Part shown: positions 57,464-64,000 of the stretch, piece after piece
Numbering within the stretch: the stretch's first letter is position 1
Layout of the letters: each line of letters starts with the position of its first letter
Source: Azorinus chamasolen
Taxonomy: Eukaryota; Mollusca; Bivalvia; Cardiida; Solecurtidae
Assembly: GCA_963576725.1 (NCBI GenBank)
Contig: OY755241.1
Span: forward strand, 59,393,071-59,457,070
Length of the DNA stretch: 64,000 nucleotides
Direction of reading: 5' to 3'
Notes under the pieces: generated by a model
What the model was told of the DNA's origin: nothing
Databases searched by the model: none
What the model saw: only the letters and a program-made list of their open reading frames with translations
Translations under genes and position numbers: made by a program

Positions 57464-57691
57464 GTAACCCTGTATTCTATAAATACTCCTTTCTACACCT
57501 TGCAAACAGAGTAGACCCCGGCTGTTATAGGAGCCATTTATCGTGGTGTGTTGTGTTTGTGATGGTATTATTATAGATCTTCTCTACAGTATCTAAAACT
57601 CTTTTGTACATATGCCATTATAAAAAAATCAGCTAATTAATATTCATAACGTCATTATTTCTTGCACGAATATTAAGAAGGGAAAGTGTTA
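57464..57691 (+). mobile_element. TTAA-1b MITE, complete
   Basis: GTAACCCTGTATTCTATAAA to AGAAGGGAAAGTGTTAC; both TTAA borders are mutated. Stem GCAAACAGAGTAGACCCCGG...TATAGGAGCC is eroded. Confidence 0.75.
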
Positions 57692-57744
57692 CAACTACGT
57701 CAACCCCCATTACAAGACATTGCGTGTATACTAATACAACCGAA

Positions 57745-57840
57745 TTGATCTGACTTAATGCAGGACAAACAGGACTACCTCCTGTAGAAGCTTTGCGCAT
57801 TACTCTTGACCTGCATTGAGCTACCACTGGTTTTAGATAA
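57745..57840 (+). mobile_element. TA-type hairpin without ends
   Basis: GACTTAATGCAGGACAAACA... apex CCTCCTGTAGAAGC ...TTGACCTGCATTGAGCTACC. Confidence 0.5.
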
Positions 57841-57879
57841 GCAATAAAAAATATTGTCCATTTTGGAAAACCATATTTT

Positions 57880-58097
57880 TACAATAGAACATGTCTTAAG
57901 CGGTCATTCGTTCAACATACAGTACGCTCGTATAGTACTTAAAAAAGAGGTGGTTGTTTAATGCAGGGCAACAGTAAAGCAGAAAGCTCCTATTGGATAT
58001 CTCTGCATTACTTTGCCCTGCATTAAGGTCCCAACTGCCTAACATATCCATAAATAGACCCCCTTTTTCACGGCCGCTTCAGATGGGTTCTACTGTA
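57880..58097 (+). mobile_element. TA-3 MITE, complete
   Basis: TACAATAGAACATGTCTTAA to AGATGGGTTCTACTGTA. The left arm has an extra insertion with ACATACAGTACGC. Hairpin apex AGCTCCTATTGGATAT. Confidence 0.8.
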
Positions 58098-58424
58098 CTA
58101 CATTGTATATAGTTGTCATCGGAAAAGTTGTATATTTAATAATGTTTCAAACACTAAACCAATCCCGCAGTTGACAACGCAATGCAGAGACAAGGAACTA
58201 ATGTTCAAACATGATTAAATCGTAATTATTCACATGCGGGAGGAACTATTTTTTTCCCAAATTGAATCAAATGGTAGAAAAACATTTGGATCTAACATGT
58301 TTGTTACCCTGAATGTATGTTTGGAGAAAAATCAGAATAGCATATCAGTTAGTTTGAAATATGCCAAGTGATCCTTATTCAGACTATGGCTTAGTGTTCG
58401 AGATTTCAGAAGCAGTTAAAAGCA
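58098..58424. other. Unassigned stretch, about 325 bp
   Basis: Nothing recognised. Confidence 0.3.
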
Positions 58425-58594
58425 GATCAGCAGATAAACGTGCGTATTCAAGTAGTAAAGTCGTTCTTTCTCTAGCCCTCTGTTGTGACCACTCTTTAAA
58501 AACGTCTCAAAGACGATTCTAAAGAGTGGTCATAGAGTTTGGTGGAGAAATGACGATTTAAGTATTTATGTACGCACATTTTTCTGTTGCTTAG
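58425..58594. mobile_element. FB-T foldback with palindrome to the tips
   Basis: AGCAGATAAACGTGCGTATT at the left pairs with TATGTACGCACATTTTTCTGTTGCT at the right. The core is CTTTAAAAACGTCTCAAAGACGATTCTAAAG. It shows that the tails of other copies are the arms of one longer inverted repeat. Confidence 0.8.
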
Positions 58595-58870
58595 GTATTA
58601 GGAATTGCTATAACGACGCCAGCGCAGCATTATTATATATAATAATTATATAAACAGTTAGGGGTATGACTAATCAGAGACAGTCTCCGTGATCATAAAC
58701 TGTCACTGTGGCCAGGAACACCCGAAGCAGAAGTGCAATATTGCAACCTATATTTATATACGAGGTTATAGAAGTTCCGGTACGGTCTGTCGAGTCAGGT
58801 TGTTGACAATGCAATTAACACGGTCCCATGGAATGCAGCATTGCTTTAAAGGTATACGTAATGATATTTT
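58595..58870. other. Unassigned spacer
   Basis: Nothing recognised. Confidence 0.3.
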
Positions 58871-59056
58871 AACAGATAAAAGTGCTTACTCAAGTACTAA
58901 AATCGTTATTTCTCCACCAAACACTATGTTGTAACCACTCTTTAGAATCGTCTCGAAGAGACGATTCTAAAGAGTGGTCACAACATAGGGTTTGGTGGAG
59001 AAATAAAGAAGTTATTCTTGAAAATGTTTTATATTTACTCATCTTCTCTGGACCTC
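58871..59056 (+). mobile_element. FB-T foldback, complete core
   Basis: ACAGATAAAAGTGCTTACTC, palindrome 58909-59006 (apex GTCTCGAAGAGAC; two mismatches) and the tail TCATCTTCTCTGGACCTCTG. Confidence 0.85.
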
Positions 59057-59491
59057 TGTAGAAGTATAATAAAAGGATATAAACGTCAGACAGCAACATG
59101 CTCAATGTTGGCAAATAAAATTGTTAGTGCTACAACACAAGGCGAGTGCTTTTAGGGACAGAACAAACGATTGCGTGACCATTTTTGGTGCTCTAGTCCC
59201 AGGCGTAGTTTGCTGAAGACTCGTAATTCATTAATCAACAGTCTTGTGCGTAATGGTACAATCTTTTTCCCATTAAACGCTAATGAAATGCGACAAACAA
59301 AGTGCTGTAAATTGTGAGAGGCCTTAGATGTTTGAACCATGAAAGCCAGAACGATGAAGAGGCCAGTCTTTTTTGCAATGATGAAGCCAGATAGAATCTC
59401 AGAACACGATTGTACTCCAACAAATAACTCAGAGCAACAGTAAAGTTTCGCTAATACGACAAAAGAAGTATAAAAGTATAATTCTGGATGC
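59057..59491. other. Unassigned stretch, about 435 bp
   Basis: A 62-codon minus-strand frame at 59152-59340 has no recognisable motif. No repeats seen. Confidence 0.3.
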
Positions 59492-59743
59492 TGAACTCTT
59501 TTGGCGCCAAATTTAAAAGTGTCGGCTGCAATAATAATTTCATATTAAATATAATTCTAAACTAAATAATAAAGGTTTATTAGAAAAAAACATTTGTTTT
59601 CATAAACATGCATGCTTGGGCTAAAATAATACAGAAAACAGTGAAGTCCCAGGTCAGATGCCGCCTTGAAAAGGCGGCATCTGGCCTGTGACTGCACTGC
59701 TTTCAATGGTGCCAACAGGCGACATTGGCGCCGAAAGAGTTAA
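59492..59743 (+). mobile_element. TTAA-6 MITE, second subfamily, complete
   Basis: TGAACTCTTTTGGCGCCAAA to GGCGCCGAAAGAGTTAA. Hairpin GAAAACAGTGAAGTCCCAGG... apex CCGCCTTGAAAAGGCGG. The long AT-rich arm contains CTAAACTAAATAATAAAGG. Confidence 0.85.
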
Positions 59744-59821
59744 AACATGTGGTAGATTAATTCAGGACAAACGATATACAGAAAAAAGCTATAGGAGCGT
59801 TCTGTAATTCCTTTGGCCCAG
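59744..59821 (+). mobile_element. TA-type hairpin debris
   Basis: CATGTGGTAGATTAATTCAG, AGCTATAGGAGCGTTCTG, decayed. Confidence 0.4.
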
Positions 59822-60006
59822 AGCTACAGATAATTGTGCGTGCCCAAATACTAAAATCGTCATTTCTCCACCAAACCCTCTCCTGTGACCACTCTTTAGA
59901 ATCGTCTCGAAGAGAGATTCTAAAGAGTGGTCACAGTATAGGGCTTGGTGGGAGGAATAGAGGAGTTATTCTTGAAAATGTTTTAATTTACGCATCTTAT
60001 CTCGAC
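59822..60006 (+). mobile_element. FB-T foldback
   Basis: AGAGCTACAGATAATTGTGC, palindrome 59859-59956 with a few mismatches, tail TTACGCATCTTATCTCGACC. Confidence 0.85.
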
Positions 60007-60151
60007 CACTAGTTTGTCATGTACTAAACAAGCATATGCTTTTACAGGCGCATACGCTAATGAACTGTATGGTCGCATTGGCGGCGAGACTTGTATTTTG
60101 TATTTGTAACATTGATGCAATTCCCTCTAAAATGATCTAACAATCATCTAA

Positions 60152-60380
60152 CAATCATGTAAGACATAACGACGCCATTAATATTTAGAAGATTAATTTT
60201 GGATGATGGTATATGGACACATGACGTTTTGGCCATGGCAGAAACTGTACTGTTATAAATATAATACTAAATTAGCAAACAGAGCATGCCCTAGTCAGAC
60301 AGCCCACACAGGGGCTGACTGAGCTGTGTCTACTATGTTTGCAAATGTGTTTATATGTAGTAAATGTTAAGGAAAGGGTA
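60152..60380 (-). mobile_element. TTAA-1b MITE, near complete
   Basis: ATGTAAGACATAACGACGCC, GGCCATGGCAGAAACTGTAC, hairpin 60268-60342 (CAGACAGCCCACACAGGGGCTG) and TAGTAAATGTTAAGG. Confidence 0.7.
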
Positions 60381-60566
60381 ACAACAACACCGTAATTATG
60401 TTATTCCGTTTCTTTCATTGTAAAACAAATACCATTCTGGTGCATTATACCGTACTGTTAAATAATGACACACGTGTAATAACTTTTTACACGTTTCTTT
60501 GACACCAGTTCTTGACCAAACACATGAAAGAGTTCAAGCTGATAAACAAGACCGCCATAAGACTAT

Positions 60567-60752
60567 CAACCCTTTCTTCCAATAGTATTTATGTTAGAAA
60601 TAATAACTTATGAATATTGATGACTTCAATTTGAAAATGGCACATGAACAACAGGACGTTTAGACCATGACATAAACTGTAGAATCTATAAGAGCCGTCT
60701 GATTCTGGTCTACTATGTTTGCCAAGGCGTAGAATTGCGTAATTACAGAGTT
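60567..60752 (-). mobile_element. TTAA-1b MITE, one stem arm deleted
   Basis: TCAACCCTTTCTTCCAATAG, GACCATGACATAAACTGTAG, AATCTATAAGAGCCGTCTG and ACAGAGTTAA. Confidence 0.7.
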
Positions 60753-60778
60753 AAACTCTTCAGTTAATATCTGCTATT

Positions 60779-61025
60779 TTAACCCGTTCACCGCTAATGT
60801 CGCATAAATGCATCACGACAAATGGTGCAATCCCGGATCAGACGCCGCCTTTTCAAGGCGGCGTCTGATCAGGTACTTCACTTGTTGTCTCAATCTCTTT
60901 TTCAATATATAGGTGCTTTATTCCTTTGAAATTTGCATTTATTTATCTCGTTTCCTTTTTTACCGAATGATTTAATAAAATTGGATTGCAGTCGACACTT
61001 AGAAATTTGGTGCCGAAAGCGTTAA
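60779..61025 (-). mobile_element. TTAA-6 MITE, complete
   Basis: 247 bp, TTAACCCGTTCACCGCTAAT to TTTGGTGCCGAAAGCGTTAA. Hairpin 60820-60893 near perfect, apex CCGCCTTTTCAAGGCGG. Confidence 0.9.
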
Positions 61026-61065
61026 TATTGGGAAAGAAATTCCAACACAACCAGATATACACAGC

Positions 61066-61230
61066 ATTAGATAAAGCTGTGTACTCAAATACTAAAATCG
61101 TCATTTCTCCTCCAAATCTTTTCGAGACGATTCTAAAGATTGATCACAACATAGGGTTTGGTGGAAAAATAAAGACATTATTGTTGAACATGTTTTATAC
61201 ATGTATTTACACATATTGTTTCTGTAACAT
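61066..61230 (+). mobile_element. FB-T foldback, left stem truncated
   Basis: TAAAGCTGTGTACTCAAATA, CATTTCTCCTCCAAATC, then CTTTTCGAGACGATTCTAAA and ACAACATAGGGTTTGGTGG. Confidence 0.75.
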
Positions 61231-61555
61231 ATTATTGAAATTGTAATACTAATATAACAGGGCTATGAACAGTGCACACGCACTGCCTGTCCTCTGTTCT
61301 GTAGAACATGGATGAGGGAAAACATGTTTTTTGGTTTGGAACAACTAGTGTGATGACTTTCTCTTTATCCCTTGTCATTATCAAATAATTGCGGAAGCTG
61401 TCTGTTGTCCTAGAAGGAAGTGCCAAAGAAAGAAAGTAGTATTTTGCGCCAGACAGGTGAATTAAAATGGCATGTAATAATGTTTGTTAGTAAAGAAATG
61501 TCTATTGCAGTGAGTATTGCTTGTGTATGATTTCCAAAGCCCATTCCGTTCTGTT
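61231..61555. other. Unassigned stretch, about 325 bp
   Basis: A 64-codon minus-strand frame (61232-61426) has no motif; nothing else seen. Confidence 0.3.
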
Positions 61556-61766
61556 TACAGTAAAACCTATTTTAAGTTGCCATCCAAAACAAGATCTACG
61601 TATGGGCCAGTCAGACAGAAGGTAGCTTAATACATGCCCAAAAGTAATGCAGAAAACTCCTATAAAATCATACTGCGTAACTCCTGTCCTGTACTAAGCA
61701 GCCACCGGCTTTCCAAGACGCATATGTTCAAATAACGAATAGCTGCTTAGGACAGGCTCTGCTGTA
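61556..61766 (+). mobile_element. TA-3 MITE, complete
   Basis: TACAGTAAAACCTATTTTAA to GACAGGCTCTGCTGTA. The stem is eroded, with apex ACTCCTATAAAATC. Confidence 0.8.
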
Positions 61767-61779
61767 TAATTCACTCAAC

Positions 61780-61842
61780 ATTTCGGCGGATGAGTGACTA
61801 CCTATGCAAACTCGGTGCCTCATCACGATCCAAACTGTTTCA
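61780..61842 (+). mobile_element. TTAA-3/4 debris
   Basis: GATGAGTGACTACCTATGCA, GGTGCCTCATCACGATCC and AAACTGTTTCAC. Confidence 0.45.
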
Positions 61843-62247
61843 CACAATGATTGCATTTCGGTACACATACGAATTATACCTAGACTTTTGAAAATGTAGT
61901 AGGTGAAGAATTCTGTAAATATAATATGATCGGCATGCTTAAGGTTAAATAATGTTGCTTTCAAAATATAAACGCATGTAGGCTTGCTACGATAACTACT
62001 TGGCCGATATAATTTAGATACTGCATCAATAGTTTGTCTTGTAACAATTTCAAACTGGTTTCTGTTTTTCAAGGTAATATGATGCAGCATAACGTTTTGT
62101 ATAAACGGATCTCATATTTCCGCGATTTATTAGTTAAACTATTATTTGAAGAACCACAGAAATAAGAACATAACTGCCAAATAGCTGTAATGTGTAATAC
62201 CTAGCTAATGTAACGTCGAGTAGTGATGGATAGGGCCATGATAGCCT
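61843..62247. other. Unassigned stretch, about 400 bp
   Basis: Nothing recognised. Confidence 0.3.
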
Positions 62248-62485
62248 TACGTCGCCCCGTACTTCATTCTCAGTGTTGTTATACCTTCTGATCCTTCGAG
62301 ATTATGAATTTCAGTACTTCTTGTTCTGAAAATTGAATACCGCTTAAGCCGGTGCTAGGGGGCGTGAGCAGTGTTGCACTTTCAATTACTGTTCATGAAC
62401 AGACTCAATAAAACCGAGTCTGCAATTTTCTCTTTTTGTGTTGCAAGTTTTGCTCTCGGTGGATCACCCCTTTCAGAATTTACAT
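62248..62485 (+). mobile_element. LTR-like dispersed repeat, copy 4 (longest)
   Basis: CGTCGCCCCGTACTTCATTC, TGTTGTTATACCTTCTGATC, TACCGCTTAAGCCGG, GCTAGGGGGCGTGAGCAG, CTCAATAAAACCGAGTCTGC, GCTCTCGGTGGATCACCCC. A start TGTTATACC, an internal AATAAA and a following GT/T-rich stretch resemble an LTR. No second LTR, primer site or coding region was found nearby. Confidence 0.55.
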
Positions 62486-62599
62486 TATAGTGGAAGTGGA
62501 TCACTCGGTAATAACAGGTTAATTTTCTCCTTCATGCTAAATGCATAACATATTGTATTTGCGTACATAAACATGTTCTTAAAGAGGCCATTGTGCCAT

Positions 62600-62698
62600 T
62601 CCGTATACCTTTCAAGCCTTTCCGTATACCTTTTAAGCCTTTCCGTACTTTCAAGCCTTCCGTATACCTTTCAAGCCTTTCCGTATACCTTTCAAGCA
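62600..62698 (+). repeat. 21-bp minisatellite
   Basis: About five units of CCGTATACCTTTCAAGCCTT plus T; the third unit is shortened. Confidence 0.9.
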
Positions 62699-63008
62699 AT
62701 ATTGCCTTCTATGGTGTCACGATATTTTATTGCCATCAACTTGATTTGGAACATTAAATGGTCACGGAGACTGTCCTTGATTAGCTATACCCTCTTAACT
62801 GTTGTTTTTTATAAAATAATGTTGCGCTGGTATCATTGTGGCGGCACATTTAGTACAGGAGAAGTTATATCTGAGTTATAAAAAGCAGGTTAATGACAAC
62901 AATCACTCGCTCTACGTCGTTGCTATAATTCCTTTGTTGATTCATACTTTCCGACGTAGCAAAATGAACAGTTTGAATGCAATGTTATACCTTTCCCTTA
63001 TGCAACCT
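62699..63008. other. Unassigned stretch, about 310 bp
   Basis: Nothing recognised. Confidence 0.3.
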
Positions 63009-63207
63009 TTAACCTGCTGAGCAGAATATTTTTGTATAATTTTTCACATATTACATTATCAAGTTATAATCAATTTTCTTTCAAAATGCAATCATGGTGG
63101 CAAACAGTTTGGATCCTGATGAGACGCCGAGTTACTCGGCGTCTCATCTGGATTCATACTGTTTGCATAGGTATTCACTAATCTGCACATAGCAGGCTAA
63201 AGATTCA
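63009..63207 (+). mobile_element. TTAA-4 MITE, complete
   Basis: 199 bp, TTAACCTGCTGAGCAGAATA to AGCAGGCTAAAGATTCA. Hairpin 63100-63165 CAAACAGTTTGGATCCTGAT... apex GACGCCGAGTTACTCGGCGTC, near perfect. Confidence 0.85.
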
Positions 63208-63548
63208 TCCAATGCATGGCCGTACATATTGTTGCAGTTGTTTTCTGCCCAATTTTTTAAAATTGCTTTCTCTTCCACCAACATTTCGTTTAAACACTTC
63301 TCATTCTCGTTACTTTATTTTACATTCAAACTCCATTGTCTTATCAGGACATAAATTGCGTGTCAAATGAGGCCACAGACCGAGACTGAATTGTACTTTT
63401 GTAATTCATGGTACAAGAATAGACCGTGATCTAATTAAACCAACACATTTACTACTGTGCCAGTTACACCAACACAAATACAACGCACGATCTGGGTGTA
63501 TATGTTTCCCCCCTAAGGCGACTACTTTATGAAAATCTGACATGTCTT
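63208..63548. other. Unassigned stretch, about 340 bp
   Basis: Nothing recognised. Confidence 0.3.
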
Positions 63549-63616
63549 GTAACCCATTTTCTAGGTATCAGTAGGTATTAAAAATTGGACTAAATATAGA
63601 ACAGGGAAATGGTTAA
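63549..63616 (+). mobile_element. TTAA-1a MITE, right end
   Basis: ATCAGTAGGTATTAAAAATT and ATATAGAACAGGGAAATGGTTAA; it is preceded by TAACCCATTTTC, so most of the element is deleted. Confidence 0.65.
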
Positions 63617-63839
63617 CCCTTTCCCTCGTATTGACAACTTTTGACGACTCTGTAAAAGTCACTTTGTGAGACCATTGTGATATAAATAGAGCATTTGCTC
63701 CTATAAGAGCAAATGCTCTATTTATCTCAATGGTTTCAAACTACAAACAATTTAAAAAAGTTCCTTTTCTCTAGACTCCTTTTCGGTAGATTTATTCAAG
63801 AGGTTGTATCTAAAAATAGTCTATAAGGTAATGGGTTAA
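63613..63839 (+). mobile_element. TTAA-2 MITE, complete (reference copy)
   Basis: 227 bp, TTAACCCTTTCCCTCGTATT to AAGGTAATGGGTTAA. Hairpin 63668-63738 GACCATTGTGATATAAATAG...TTGCTCCTATAAGAGCAA. The right arm has TTTCGGTAGATTTATTCAAG and ATCTAAAAATAG. Confidence 0.9.
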
Positions 63840-63985
63840 AGCAGATAGCTGCTTAATACAGGTAGAAGGTTATGTAGAAAGCTATCGTCGAAATTTTCTG
63901 CATTAATTTCGACCTGCATTACGCTAATACCTGCCGTTTAGATCCAGGATTATACCTGAACTTGGTGGCCACTTTATACTACTGA
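63840..63985 (+). mobile_element. TA-type MITE, ends decayed
   Basis: GCAGATAGCTGCTTAATACA, GGTAGAAGGTTATGTAGAAA, ATTAATTTCGACCTGCATTA and GGTGGCCACTTTATACT. Confidence 0.6.
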
Positions 63986-64000
63986 AAACTCAGACGTACA

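Noticed and set aside
61728..62090. 120-codon minus-strand frame
   Set aside because: One end is TA-3 and TTAA-3/4 debris; the rest has no motif or splice support.

Overview
This window looks like non-coding, repeat-saturated nuclear DNA from a metazoan, most likely a marine bivalve mollusc. That is an inference from AT-rich composition, tRNA-derived SINE fragments, dense short palindromic MITEs, a tandem-core element of bivalve pearl/Helitron style, and the absence of any bacterial-type gene arrangement. No complete protein-coding gene is visible. Most short open frames are translations of palindromic repeats.

Repeat content. Over half of the window belongs to a few families of short non-autonomous elements, each built as terminal inverted repeat, arm, near-perfect central hairpin, arm, terminal inverted repeat. 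Seven families (called TTAA-1 to TTAA-7 here) begin TTAACCC and end GGGTTAA. This fits piggyBac-like MITEs with TTAA target duplication. Six families (TA-1 to TA-6) begin TACAGT and end ACTGTA, which fits pogo/Tigger-like MITEs with TA target duplication. A foldback family (FB-T), an AAGTCCC-ended family (AGT), a hAT-like element and an LTR-like repeat are also present. Nested copies (for example 5968-6396, 19828-20238 and 38373-38814) show directly that TTAA and TA are the target sites.

Layout. 0-2 kb: a retroelement reverse-transcriptase relic and a 157-bp tandem-core element. 2-12 kb: TTAA MITEs, a minisatellite, and a mariner transposase relic at 7.9-8.35 kb. 12.7-13.3 kb: a Crypton/DUF3504-type tyrosine recombinase relic. 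14-20 kb: MITEs and SINEs. 20.24-21.0 kb: a rare repeat-free island with a plausible core promoter and a signal-peptide first exon ending in a consensus splice donor. 21-39 kb: dense nested MITEs, FB-T arrays at 30.8-31.6 kb and a tRNA-like SINE cluster at 31.8-32.7 kb. 39.3-39.9 kb: two abutting minisatellites. 41-43 kb: three AGT copies. 45.9-46.2 kb: a possible second exon. 48.6-56.1 kb: a degenerate large-scale duplication. 56-64 kb: MITEs.

The most unusual feature is that families with unrelated ends (TTAA type and TA type) share the same hairpin apex, CTCCT-NN-AGGAG, with a variable central dinucleotide. Family names are local labels. Superfamily assignments rest on end sequences and target duplications, not on database searches.
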